Of a DNA stretch of 64,000 nucleotides, positions 52,341 to 61,096 are shown piece after piece; position 1 is the first letter of the stretch, and each line of letters opens with the position of its first letter. Below the pieces are notes generated by a model. The model ran no database searches. It had not been told where the DNA came from and worked only from the letters and a program-made list of their open reading frames with translations. Made by a program: the position numbers and the translations under genes. The stretch is from Lysobacter_K koreensis (GTDB taxonomy: Bacteria; Pseudomonadota; Gammaproteobacteria; Xanthomonadales; Xanthomonadaceae), in contig NZ_JBHTIH010000002.1 in assembly GCF_042677045.1 (NCBI RefSeq), positions 124,001-188,000 on the forward strand, written 5' to 3'.

Positions 52341-53336
52341 TCAAGGTCCTTGGGTGCAACGGAACGTGGGCTCGCTCAGGCCATAGGCGCCGGCCAAGCG
52401 TGAGGTCGAGGCGATCGTCTGCGGGTCCGGTTCGCCGCTCAGCGCCAGCGGGTAGTCGATGGGGGCATCGATCCAAGGCTGGATCGCGGCGCGTATTCCC
52501 AGCTGCGCACGCAGCCTAGCCTCGGCGTCGACCGCCGACCGTGCGCCCGGTTTGCTGACGGCCTCGCCGCGGCGCGGTGGCGCCGGATCCAGCGCGTCGC
52601 TGGCGTTGTTGCTCAGCAAGGCGAGGCGGGGTTGCAGCGCGATCGCGGTGAGCTTTCTGTGGCGGATCCCCCGGCACAGCGCATCCTCTATCACCGCCGG
52701 CGCGAGGCCGCGGTCGCGCCAGAGCGCGACCCGGTACCGCGGGCTGTCGTCGATCGGGCCGCGCTCAGCGGCCAGTTCCGCGGTGCCTTGCAGGGTGCCG
52801 GTGGCCAGTGCCTTGGCCACCGCCCGCGCCTGCTCGGCGGCGCCGGTGTCCTCGTAAGCCAGCCCGAGCAGGTGCAGCGCATCGCCCAGCCCGATCAGGC
52901 CGATGCGCAGGTCGGCGAACGTCGCCGCTGCACCGTGCATTGCCACCAATGCGTCGTCGAGCAGGCGCACGGCCAACGCGGCGATCCCGGCGAAACGCTC
53001 GCCATCGAAGCGCGCCCGTTGCGTCAGCGGGGCGAGCACGAACGCGGCCACGTTCAACGTGGCGCCGGGCGAGTCGAAGGGGTGCAACCGGCTGTCGGTG
53101 CCGGCCATGCGCAGCAGGCGTTCGTCGGGCAGCAGCTGCCAGCGGCTGAACGCGTCCACGTAGCGCTGCGCCCACGTCCGCGCCTGCCCCCCCTCCACCC
53201 CGGCGAGGGCGTCGGCCACCCGCCACCACGTGGCATCGATGGTGCGATCACGCAGGCCGTCGCCGTTGCGCCAGCGGAACCAGCGGTCCCAGGCGTCAAC
53301 GGCGGCGGGATCGGTGAAGCGCGTAGTGGAAACCAT
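52341..53336 (-). CDS. Shortened ribonucleotide-reductase-like protein
   Basis: A 331-residue protein that looks like the large subunit of ribonucleotide reductase cut down to less than half. AWDRWFRWRNGDGLRDRTIDATWWRVADAL resembles the N-terminal part of class II enzymes. LNVAAFVLAPL, RIGLIGLGDALHLLGLAYED, ELAAERGP and RKLTAIALQPRLALLSNNASDALDP resemble C-terminal barrel segments. Only two cysteines are seen (ALCRGIRHRK and FRCTQGP), so the radical and redox cysteines appear lost. It may be a degenerate enzyme or a regulatory nucleotide binder. A perfect TTGAC-type box precedes it. Confidence 0.72.
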   Translation of the reverse strand: MVSTTRFTDPAAVDAWDRWFRWRNGDGLRDRTIDATWWRVADALAGVEGGQARTWAQRYVDAFSRWQLLPDERLLRMAGTDSRLHPFDSPGATLNVAAFVLAPLTQRARFDGERFAGIAALAVRLLDDALVAMHGAAATFADLRIGLIGLGDALHLLGLAYEDTGAAEQARAVAKALATGTLQGTAELAAERGPIDDSPRYRVALWRDRGLAPAVIEDALCRGIRHRKLTAIALQPRLALLSNNASDALDPAPPRRGEAVSKPGARSAVDAEARLRAQLGIRAAIQPWIDAPIDYPLALSGEPDPQTIASTSRLAGAYGLSEPTFRCTQGP

Positions 53337-53374
53337 GTGGCGACCTCGCTCGGCCGAGGGGGCTTGACGACGCC

Positions 53375-53415
53375 ACTATCCACCGCGGCGCGGCGCGGCC
53401 TTTGACCGGCGTCAA
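53375..53415 (-). promoter_or_regulatory. Crp/Fnr-type promoter (TTGAC form) of the RNR-like gene
   Basis: TTGACCGGCGTCAA (53402-53415) is a perfect TTGAC-type inverted repeat. GATAGT (minus strand, 53375-53380) lies 21 bp away in the -10 position, and the ATG at 53336 follows about 30 nt after the predicted start. Confidence 0.75.
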
Positions 53416-53430
53416 CAACCAGCGCGCCGG

Positions 53431-53454
53431 TTACCGGTTGTTACTTTCGGTTAC
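53431..53454 (+). promoter_or_regulatory. TTAC repeats spaced by 10 bp before the third Crp/Fnr gene
   Basis: TTAC occurs at 53431, 53441 and 53451, exactly one helical turn apart, two copies being GGTTAC. They lie about 80-100 bp before the regulator gene at 53530 and could be a tandem binding site for an activator. No known regulator is assigned. Confidence 0.35.
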
Positions 53455-53529
53455 ACGCCGCACATCCCCGCGTGCACCGGCGCCACTACCGTGCAGGCCT
53501 GAGCCCTTCCACCGACCGGAGCCGCCGCC

Positions 53530-54249
53530 ATGCTGCAGTCGCAAGTGTCAGCCGAGTCCCTGCCTCATGCCGAGTACGATGGCCCGACACCGGTCCTGCG
53601 GCAGTGGGCCGCGCCGGGGCTGGCCACCCTGGTGGCGGGCCTGCCGTTGCAGCGCCGCTGCATGCGGGCCAGGCAGTATCTGTTTCGCGCCGGAGAGCGC
53701 CGGCAGTCACTGTTCCTGATCCACGCCGGCTGCTTCAAGACCTGCGTGATCAGCCCCGACGGTCGCGAGAAAGTCACCGGTTTTCGCCTGCGCGGCGACC
53801 TGCTCGGCATCGATGCGCTGGACATGCCGCACTACGCCTGCAACGCGATTTCGCTGGACGTCGGCGAGGTCTGGGAATTGCCGGTGGCGCAACTGCGCGA
53901 CAGCCTGCCCGATTTCCAGCAGCGGCTGACCGCGGTGCTCGCCAGCGAGATCCGCCGCGACTGGGGCTGGATGCTGGCCATCGGCACGCTGTCGGCCGAA
54001 CAGCGCGTGATCACGTTCCTGCTCGACCTGTCCGCCCGGCTGGAAGCGCTGGGTTTCAGCGCCCGTTGCCTGACCTTGCGCATGACCCGCGCCGACCTTG
54101 GCAATTTCCTGGCGCTGCAGCTGGAAACCGTGACCCGCGCGCTGTCGCACCTGCAGGCGCTGGGCATGATCGGAGTGGAGCGTCGGCAGATCCGGATCGA
54201 GGATCCCTCCGGCCTGCGCGCAATGCTGGGCACTGCGTCCTTGCACTAG
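53530..54249 (+). CDS. Third Crp/Fnr-family regulator, without iron-sulfur cysteines
   Basis: A 239-residue Crp/Fnr protein. The N-terminus lacks the FNR cysteine triplet. The effector domain has RQYLFRAGERRQSLFLIHAG and GFRLRGDLLGIDALDMPHYACNAISLDVGEVWELP. The HTH recognition helix reads ETVTRALSHL, with Thr where the two FNR-like paralogues have Ser. This resembles Dnr/NnrR-type NO sensors in general shape, but ligand and partner genes are inferred. It lies divergent from the RNR-like gene. Confidence 0.9.
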   Translation: MLQSQVSAESLPHAEYDGPTPVLRQWAAPGLATLVAGLPLQRRCMRARQYLFRAGERRQSLFLIHAGCFKTCVISPDGREKVTGFRLRGDLLGIDALDMPHYACNAISLDVGEVWELPVAQLRDSLPDFQQRLTAVLASEIRRDWGWMLAIGTLSAEQRVITFLLDLSARLEALGFSARCLTLRMTRADLGNFLALQLETVTRALSHLQALGMIGVERRQIRIEDPSGLRAMLGTASLH

Positions 54250-54258
54250 TCGGCACCC

Positions 54259-56271
54259 TCAATCAGCACCGTCGCAGCGGGCGAGGCTGCGGCGCACCGC
54301 CGCGGCCAGTTGTTCGCGCCGGTACGGCTTGCGCAGCAACGCGAACCGCTCGCGGTCGCCGCGTTCGCCGCCACCCAGCGGGTCGTCGTAACCCGAGGTC
54401 AGCAGCACCGCCAGTTTCGGCTGCAGCCGGCGTGCGGCCCGCGCCAGTTCCTTGCCGTCCATGCCATTGCCGAGCATGACGTCGCTGAACAGCAGCGCGG
54501 TCGTGTCGTCGCGCTGCAGATGCTGCAGCGCCTCCGCGGCACTGGCGAAGGCATGGACCCGATAGCCCAGGGAGTGCAGGAACGCCACGGCAATCTGGCG
54601 CACCGCCGGTTCGTCTTCCACCACCAGCACCGTCTCGCCTTCGCCCGGGGTGACGGGCGTTCCGGCCGCGGTTGGAGCCGCGGCCGCGGTCTCGGCGACG
54701 GGCAGGTAGAGCTCGACCCGGGTGCCGTACCCCAGCTGACTGTCGACGTGGAGATAGCCGCCGCTTTGGCGGACGAACCCGTAGACCATGCTCAAACCCA
54801 GGCCGCTGCCGCGGCCGGGCTCCTTGGTGGTGTAGAACGGCTCGACCGCACGCGCCAGCGTCTGCGCGCCCATGCCCAAGCCGGTGTCGCTGACCGAAAA
54901 CACCACGTAGTGGCCGGCCGCCAGTTCCGGCCGGGTTTCCTGCGCGGAGATCCAGCGTTCGCTTGCCGCCAGCGTGATATCGCCGCCTCGGGGCATGGCG
55001 TCGCGCGCATTCAGCGCCAGATTTACCAGCGCGGTGTCCAGCAGCATCGCGTCGGCATAGGCGCAGGGTAGGTTCGGTGCGCATGTGACTTCGATCCGCA
55101 CCAGGTCGCCCAGGGTGCGCCCGAGCATCAGCTCCAGGTCGCGCAGCAGGCGCGACGCGTCGATCGCGCTTGGATTCAGCCGCTGGCGGCGGGCGAAGGT
55201 GAGCAGCTTGGCGGTGAGCTCGGCGCCACGCGCCACCGAGCGCTGGACACTGGCGATCAGTTCCGCTGCTTCAGGCCCCTGCGGGTATTCGTCCTCGAGC
55301 AGCTGCAGGCTGCCGGACATCACGGTCAGCAGGTTGTTGAAGTCATGTGCGATGCCGCCGGTGAGCTGGCCGATCGCATCCAGCCGCTGCGAATGCGCGA
55401 GCTGCTCTTCCGTGCGCCGACGCTGCACCAGCGCCGCGATCAGGTTCGCCACCGACTGCAGCAGGTGCAACGCGTCGTGGTCGAAGCGGCGCGGTTGGCG
55501 CGAAAGCGCGATCAGCGCGCCCATCGGCCGGTCGCGGTCGAGCAGCGGAACCACCACGCCGGTACGGGCCTCGTCGGGCACGCGGATCGGCAGGGCCTGT
55601 TCGGGCAGGGCGGCCAGGTCATCCAGTACCCGCGGCCCGGCGCTCGCCAGGGCTTGCCAGAACGGCAGATTCGACGGGCCCAGGGCCTGCGCCGACTCCA
55701 TCCATTCCTCGTCGAGCCCGAACGACGCGCGGACCTCGATGCCGTCGCGATCGGCGCGCATCAGCGCCACCGCCACGCTTTCCACGCCCAGCGCCTCGGC
55801 CAGCAGCGCCGGCACCAGTTCGATCACGCTGCCGTCGTCGGCGGCTTCCAGCGCGAGCTGGCCGATGCGCGCGACCAGCGTGTCGTAGCGCGCCCGCACC
55901 AGCGCCTGGCGCGCACGCTGGGTGGCGGTGACGTCGCGGATGGAGGCGAGGAAGCGGATCCCGTCGTCGCTCTGGATCGGGCTCAGGGCGATCTCGACCG
56001 GGAACTGCTGGCCGTCGCGTCGTTGCCCGGTCAGCGCCTGGCCGGTGTCGCCCATCGCGCGGATGCGCGGGCTGGCGCTGTACCCGGCGCGATGCGCGCG
56101 GTGGTGGGCGCGCACGGCTTGCGGCATCAGCGCCTCGACGGCAAGCCCGGCGAGTCCCCCGGGCGGATACCCGAACAGGCGCTCCGCCTGGGGGTTGGCG
56201 ATCACGATGCGGCCGTCGTGGTCGACCACGATCAGGGCATCGGGAACGCTGTCGAAGAGCTGCGGGAACAC
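54259..56271 (-). CDS. Hybrid sensor histidine kinase (PAS-GAF-HisKA-HATPase-REC)
   Basis: A 670-residue cytosolic kinase. An N-terminal PAS domain (LFDSVPDALIVVDHDGRIVIANPQAERLFGY, about 5-115) and a GAF domain (about 130-285) precede the H-box GGIAHDFNNLLT with His309. The ATPase has the N-box LVNLALNARDAMP, SDTGLGMG and GRGSGLGLSMVYG. A C-terminal receiver carries Asp597 in LLFSDVMLG. No membrane segment is seen, so it senses an internal signal, possibly redox. It follows the response regulator gene by 25 bp. Confidence 0.93.
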   Translation of the reverse strand: MFPQLFDSVPDALIVVDHDGRIVIANPQAERLFGYPPGGLAGLAVEALMPQAVRAHHRAHRAGYSASPRIRAMGDTGQALTGQRRDGQQFPVEIALSPIQSDDGIRFLASIRDVTATQRARQALVRARYDTLVARIGQLALEAADDGSVIELVPALLAEALGVESVAVALMRADRDGIEVRASFGLDEEWMESAQALGPSNLPFWQALASAGPRVLDDLAALPEQALPIRVPDEARTGVVVPLLDRDRPMGALIALSRQPRRFDHDALHLLQSVANLIAALVQRRRTEEQLAHSQRLDAIGQLTGGIAHDFNNLLTVMSGSLQLLEDEYPQGPEAAELIASVQRSVARGAELTAKLLTFARRQRLNPSAIDASRLLRDLELMLGRTLGDLVRIEVTCAPNLPCAYADAMLLDTALVNLALNARDAMPRGGDITLAASERWISAQETRPELAAGHYVVFSVSDTGLGMGAQTLARAVEPFYTTKEPGRGSGLGLSMVYGFVRQSGGYLHVDSQLGYGTRVELYLPVAETAAAAPTAAGTPVTPGEGETVLVVEDEPAVRQIAVAFLHSLGYRVHAFASAAEALQHLQRDDTTALLFSDVMLGNGMDGKELARAARRLQPKLAVLLTSGYDDPLGGGERGDRERFALLRKPYRREQLAAAVRRSLARCDGAD

Positions 56272-56296
56272 GGGGTCGGCTCGCGGGCTGGCCGGC

Positions 56297-57070
56297 TCAG
56301 TGGTGCTCGACCGCGGTGGCCAGCAGATAGCCTGCGCCGCGCACCGACTTGATCAGGCGCGGATGCGCCGGATCGGTTTCCAGCTTGCGGCGCAGGCGAC
56401 CGATCTGCACGTCGATCGCGCGATCAAACGGCCCGGCGTCGCGGCCGTGCATGCAGTTCATCAGCTGGTCGCGCGTGAGCACCTGGTTTGGCCGTTGCAG
56501 CAGCGCCTGCAGCAGGTCGAACTCGCCGCTGGTGAGGGCGACCTCGCGGCCCTCGCGGTCGGTCAGCCGGCGCGACAATGGCTCCAGTTCAAAGCCGTCG
56601 AACTTGAAGCCGCCGTTGGGCGCCGCGGCTGATGGGCCTGGCTCCGGGCGTGCGCGGCGCAGCACCGAGCGGATGCGCGCCAGCAGTTCGCGCAGGTCGA
56701 AGGGCTTGGTCACGTAGTCGTCCGCACCGAGCTCGAGCCCGACCACGCGTTCGACCGACTCGCCACGGCCGCTGACCACGATTACCGGGCCGCGCCAGTG
56801 GCTCTGCAGGTGGCGCAGCAACAGCAGGCCGTCCTCGTCGGGCAGGCCCAGGTCGAGCAGGATGAGATCGATCGGCGGCCCACCCAGGGATGCCCGCAGT
56901 TGCGCGCCGCTGGCCACCGTGCTGACCCGGCAGCCGTGGCTACCCAGATACCGGCAGAGCAGGGCCGCGATTTCACGATCGTCGTCCACGATCAATACGT
57001 GGGGGGGAGATGGACCTGCCGTCGCCTCGGTCGCCTGCATGCGGATGCCTGATCCCGATCGTTGGGCCAT
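56297..57070 (-). CDS. OmpR-family response regulator
   Basis: A 257-residue regulator. The receiver has the acidic pair VDDD, phospho-acceptor Asp73 (LLDLGLP) and the conserved Lys in VTKPF. The winged-helix output domain reads LTSGEFDLLQALLQRPNQVLTRDQLMNCMHGRDAG and KLIKSVRGAGYLL-like RLIKSVRGAGYLLA. The start is either ATG 57070 or ATG 57040; the latter leaves 14 residues before the receiver. It is cotranscribed with the hybrid kinase and lies 157 bp downstream of the Cu-ATPase gene. Confidence 0.93.
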   Translation of the reverse strand: MAQRSGSGIRMQATEATAGPSPPHVLIVDDDREIAALLCRYLGSHGCRVSTVASGAQLRASLGGPPIDLILLDLGLPDEDGLLLLRHLQSHWRGPVIVVSGRGESVERVVGLELGADDYVTKPFDLRELLARIRSVLRRARPEPGPSAAAPNGGFKFDGFELEPLSRRLTDREGREVALTSGEFDLLQALLQRPNQVLTRDQLMNCMHGRDAGPFDRAIDVQIGRLRRKLETDPAHPRLIKSVRGAGYLLATAVEHH

Positions 57071-57227
57071 AACCTACGCCAACGCGCGCGCCGGCGCCTG
57101 CAGGCCTTGGGGCTGGCCGGCATCGCTGCGCCCGGCATCGTCTTCGTCCTCCGCTGCTGGTCGCGCCCGGGTCGACCGGGACCCGTGGAACGTGCCGGTT
57201 GGCAGTCGTGTCCCGAGTCGCTGCCGG

Positions 57228-59591
57228 TCAGGGGATGCGCGCCCTGCCGAGGCGGGCGGCGTTGCTCACCACCGAGACCGAACTCAGGCTCATCGCCAGG
57301 GCGGCGATCATCGGGCTCAGCAACAGGCCGATGAAGGGATACAGCAGGCCTGCCGCGACCGGTACGCCCAACGCGTTGTAGAGCAAGGCAAAGACGAGGT
57401 TCTGCTGCATGTTCGCGACCGTCTGGCGGGAGATCGCGCGGGCGCGGAAGATGCCGCGCAGGTCGCCCTTGACCAGCGTGACCTGGGCGCTGGATGCCGC
57501 CACGTCGGTGCCGCTGCCCATCGCGATGCCGACATCGGCCGCCGCGAGCGCCGGCGCGTCGTTGATGCCGTCGCCGGCCATCGCCACCCGGCGACCTTCG
57601 CCGCGGAGCCGCTGCACCAGCGCAACCTTGTCCTGCGGACGCACTTCGCCGTGCACTTCGTCGATGCCGAGCGCGCGCGCCACGGCGTACGCGGTGGTCA
57701 AGCCGTCGCCGGTGGCCATGACGATGCGCACGCCGGCCGCCTGCAATTGGCTGATGGCTTCGGGCGTGCTCGGCTTGATCGCGTCGGCGACCGCGAGCAA
57801 CCCCGCCAGGCGCCCGTCCACGGCCAGCCAGATCACGCTGGCGCCCTCGTCGCGCAGCCGTTCCGCCGCGGGTTCCAGCGGCGCCGTGACGATGCCGGCG
57901 TCATGCATGAGCACGGCATTGCCCAACGACAGCGATCGGCCGGCGATGCTGCCGCGCACGCCCTGTCCCGTCACGGAGTCAAACCCGGTGGCTTGCTGCT
58001 GCCGCAACCCGCGCTCGCGGGCGGCCGCCACCAGCGCGGCCGCCAGCGGGTGCTCGCTGCCCTGGTCGAGGCTCGCTGCGAGACCCAGCAGCTCGCTTTC
58101 GGAAAATCCGCCGGCCGCCACCGCGCTGCGAAACGTCGGCCGGCCCTGCGTCAATGTCCCGGTTTTGTCCACCACCAATGTGTCGATCTCGCGCAGGCGC
58201 TCGACCGCCTGGGCGTCGCGGAACAGCACCCCGACCTGCGCCGCGCGGCCGGTGGCGACCATGATCGACATCGGCGTCGCCAGGCCCAACGCACAGGGGC
58301 AGGCGATGATCAGTACCGACACCGCGTTGAGCACGGCGTAGGTCCACGACGGTTCCGGGCCGAGCAGTCCCCAGACCGCGAACGTCGCCACCGCGACCGC
58401 GATCACCGCCAGCACGAACCAGTAGGCGACCCGGTCGGCCATGCGCTGCAGCGGCGCGCGCGAGCGCTGCGCCTGCGCCACCATCTGCACGATCTGCGCC
58501 AGCACGGTGTCGGCGCCGACCTTCTGCGCGCGCATCACCAGGCTGCCGGTGCCGTTCAAGGTCGCGCCGACCACCGCGGCGCCAGCGGTCTTCTCGACCG
58601 GGATCGGCTCGCCGGTCAGCATCGATTCGTCGACGCTGGAATGACCGTCGATCACCACGCCATCGACCGGCACCTGTTCGCCCGGACGCACGCGCAGGCG
58701 GTCGCCGACGTGGACATGGGTCAGCGGGATGTCCTCCTCGCCGCCATCGTCGCGCACCCGCCGCGCGGTTTTCGGCGCCAGGCGCAGCAAGGCCTTGATC
58801 GCCAGCGACGTACGTGAACGCGCGCGCAGTTCCAGCACCTGGCCGAGCAGGGTCAGCGACACGATCACCGCGGCGGCCTCGAAGTAGACACCGATGCGGC
58901 CGTGCTCCCGGAATGACGCCGGGAACCACCCCGGCGCGAGGGTGGCGACGACGCTGTAGCCGAACGCCGCCGCGACGCCGATGCCGATCAGCGTCCACAT
59001 GTTGGGGCTGCGGTTGCGGATTGACTGCACGCAGCGCACGAAGAACGGTGCGCCGGCCCACAGCACCACCGGCGCGCTCAGCGCGAGTTCGAGCCAGGTG
59101 CGGGTCGCCGTGGTCAAGCCGGGCAGGCGATGGCCGGCCATCGCCAGCAGCAAGGTCGCCACGCTCAGGGGCAGCGTCCACCAGAAACGGCGCGCGAAAT
59201 CGCGCAGCTCGGGGCTGTCGTCCTCGTCCAGGTTGGGCATCTCCGGTTCCAGCGCCATGCCGCACAGCGGGCAGAAGCCGGGGCCGTCCTGGCGGATCTG
59301 CGGATGCATCGGGCAGGTGTAGATCGTGCCGCGCGGCGTCTCGATCACCGCGGCGGGGCGCGGTGTCGGGAATTTTTCCGGCTCGGCGATGAAGCGCGCG
59401 CGGCAGCGCGCCGAACAGAAGTGGTGGGCCGTGCCGGCATGCTGGGCGTGGTGTGCCGTGCGGGCTGGGTCGACCGCCATGCCGCAGACCGGATCGATCG
59501 CGAATCCCAGGCCGTCCCGTGTCGGCGCGGTTACCGACGCTGGATCGTGGCCGTGCTGGCCGTGCGAGACCGGGTGGGGCGTGCGGGTCAT
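57228..59591 (-). CDS. Copper-translocating P-type ATPase with YHS domain
   Basis: A 787-residue P1B-ATPase. The N-terminus lacks a classical HMA domain. It has a His-rich tail, a YHS domain (IDPVCGMAV...HHFCSARCRARFIAEP) and a heavy-metal-binding module (YTCPMHPQIRQDGPGFCPLCGMAL). The membrane and catalytic parts have CPC (IIACPCALGLATP), DKTGTLTQG, SEHPLA and GDGINDAPAL. It probably exports Cu(I). Its place upstream of a response regulator/kinase pair in a stress island suggests metal handling under low oxygen. GAGGA precedes ATG 59591. Confidence 0.93.
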   Translation of the reverse strand: MTRTPHPVSHGQHGHDPASVTAPTRDGLGFAIDPVCGMAVDPARTAHHAQHAGTAHHFCSARCRARFIAEPEKFPTPRPAAVIETPRGTIYTCPMHPQIRQDGPGFCPLCGMALEPEMPNLDEDDSPELRDFARRFWWTLPLSVATLLLAMAGHRLPGLTTATRTWLELALSAPVVLWAGAPFFVRCVQSIRNRSPNMWTLIGIGVAAAFGYSVVATLAPGWFPASFREHGRIGVYFEAAAVIVSLTLLGQVLELRARSRTSLAIKALLRLAPKTARRVRDDGGEEDIPLTHVHVGDRLRVRPGEQVPVDGVVIDGHSSVDESMLTGEPIPVEKTAGAAVVGATLNGTGSLVMRAQKVGADTVLAQIVQMVAQAQRSRAPLQRMADRVAYWFVLAVIAVAVATFAVWGLLGPEPSWTYAVLNAVSVLIIACPCALGLATPMSIMVATGRAAQVGVLFRDAQAVERLREIDTLVVDKTGTLTQGRPTFRSAVAAGGFSESELLGLAASLDQGSEHPLAAALVAAARERGLRQQQATGFDSVTGQGVRGSIAGRSLSLGNAVLMHDAGIVTAPLEPAAERLRDEGASVIWLAVDGRLAGLLAVADAIKPSTPEAISQLQAAGVRIVMATGDGLTTAYAVARALGIDEVHGEVRPQDKVALVQRLRGEGRRVAMAGDGINDAPALAAADVGIAMGSGTDVAASSAQVTLVKGDLRGIFRARAISRQTVANMQQNLVFALLYNALGVPVAAGLLYPFIGLLLSPMIAALAMSLSSVSVVSNAARLGRARIP

Positions 59592-59729
59592 GCGTCCTCT
59601 TCAGCCAGCGCAGGCTGGGTCGAACAGACAACCTTCAGCACGAGCCGGGCGGCATCGGACCGTCCATCCCAGCGCTGCGAGCGAGACGGACCGAGGCTCG
59701 TGCCAGCCGGCAGGACAACGGCGCGGCCA

Positions 59730-60215
59730 TCAATGCACGCTGGCGCCAAGCTTCGAGGTAAAGCTGCTCAACGGCACGGCGTGCTCCACGATGGGCAGAT
59801 GCGCCGCGTCCACGACCAGGGTCGCGTCCGGCGGTTTCTGGCACAGTCTTTCGAGGTCGGCGAACGCGGTATCCGCGCCGCGACCGCCCTCCGTGCAGAA
59901 AAACGCCACGTGCGGGGCCTGGGTCCCGTAACGCTGGGCGTAGGTGCGCACGGGCGCGGCCATGCGACCGGCCCACACCGGGCCACCGATCACCAGCAGC
60001 TCGTAGTCGGCCGGATCGTGGCTGGTCGCCAGGATCGGTGGCGTGCGCCGGGCGACGGCGTCGAACAGCGCGCGCACGACCCCGCCGAAGCCGTGCCGCG
60101 GCTGGGGCTCGCGGATCTCTTCCAACTCGGCGCCGGTGGCGTTGCGGATCTCGTGGGCCAGGCTGCGGGTGTGGCCGCTCATGGAGTAGTACGCAATCAG
60201 GGTATGGGCTGTCAT
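59730..60215 (-). CDS. Flavodoxin-like protein
   Basis: A 161-residue FMN-binding flavodoxin fold. The phosphate loop is YYSMSGHTRSLA; the flavin segments are LVIGGPVWAGRMAAPVRTY and FFCTEGGRGADTAF. It resembles short NAD(P)H:quinone-reductase-like or dialkylecgonine-type flavodoxins of unknown partner. AGGAGA precedes ATG 60215. It lies between the Cu-ATPase and BON genes, all on the minus strand, with 138 and 197 bp gaps. Confidence 0.9.
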   Translation of the reverse strand: MTAHTLIAYYSMSGHTRSLAHEIRNATGAELEEIREPQPRHGFGGVVRALFDAVARRTPPILATSHDPADYELLVIGGPVWAGRMAAPVRTYAQRYGTQAPHVAFFCTEGGRGADTAFADLERLCQKPPDATLVVDAAHLPIVEHAVPLSSFTSKLGASVH

Positions 60216-60412
60216 GGCATATCTCCTGCTGGACTGATGGCGGATGGACCCGGTTGGGCTTTCGGACCTGTCTGCCCGGACTGACAAGCGCGCGATCGTC
60301 GGTCCGGCGGGCGGTGGCCTCGCCGTGCGATCGTCGCCAAGCGATCTGCCAGCCAGCTGCGATCCCTTGGCCGACGCGGCCGCGACGCCGGCGTCCATTC
60401 CAACCGGGTCAG

Positions 60413-61063
60413 TCAGCCGATCAGCAGGTGCTCACTCACCGCCCGCACGCCCGGCGCAGACCACACCGCCCGCATCACGGCTTGCCGTTCGTCCCAGTTG
60501 TCGACACCGCCCTCGATGTCGACCGTGCCGCCGTCGCGCACGCTGATCTGGATATGGCTGGCCTCGACCTCGGCGTGGCGCTTCAGGGCATCGGTGATGC
60601 GCTGCTTGACATCTCCGGCCTGGACGGACGGCTTCAAGGTCATGTCGTTGACGACACCCGAGACGCCGGCGAGCTTGCGGACATCGGCCATCGCCGCCTC
60701 GCGCTGGAAGTTCCAGTCAAGCTGGCCGGACAGCGTCACCCAGCCGTCCTGAACTTTCACGTGCACCGAATCCTTCGGAACCACCACGTTCCAGGCCAGG
60801 ACGTTGAGCGCGCGTTGCGCGATCTCGCCATCATCCTGCCGGCTGTCGCCGGGGAAGCGCACCTGGATTTCCTGCGCGATGCCCTTGACACCCTTGACCC
60901 GCCAGGCGGCGCGTTCCGCCGCCGTCTTCTGGGCATAGTTGGGCACGTATCCGGTCAGGGTCACGACGCCGTGTTCGGCCGCCACGCCGATATCGGCGGC
61001 GTCGATGCTGGGTTCGAAGTCGAGTTCATCGATCACGTTCTGACGCAGTTCTTTGTCGTTCAT
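60413..61063 (-). CDS. Triple BON-domain protein
   Basis: A 216-residue protein made of three BON domains, each with the pattern of a helix, VxVxxGxVTLxGxV and a following helix: GVAAEHGVVTLTGYVPN, VKVQDGWVTLSGQLDWN and ISVRDGGTVDIEGGVDN. BON domains bind phospholipids or act in osmotic protection. There is no signal peptide, so this member is probably cytoplasmic, unlike OsmY. GGAGGGA precedes ATG 61063. A strong FNR-like promoter is present. Confidence 0.9.
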   Translation of the reverse strand: MNDKELRQNVIDELDFEPSIDAADIGVAAEHGVVTLTGYVPNYAQKTAAERAAWRVKGVKGIAQEIQVRFPGDSRQDDGEIAQRALNVLAWNVVVPKDSVHVKVQDGWVTLSGQLDWNFQREAAMADVRKLAGVSGVVNDMTLKPSVQAGDVKQRITDALKRHAEVEASHIQISVRDGGTVDIEGGVDNWDERQAVMRAVWSAPGVRAVSEHLLIG

Positions 61064-61096
61064 GGCTGGTCCCTCCAGGGGACATACAGGAACGGT

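Noticed and set aside
52331..52344. TCGACTGGACTCAA as a box for the beta-CASP gene
   Set aside because: Half-sites do not match each other, and the centre is about 20 bp from the start codon, so a class II start would fall inside the gene. The gene is better explained as part of the RNR-like operon.
57050..57063. CTGATCCCGATCGT as a box for the response regulator
   Set aside because: Two or more mismatches, and it overlaps the alternative start codons of the gene.
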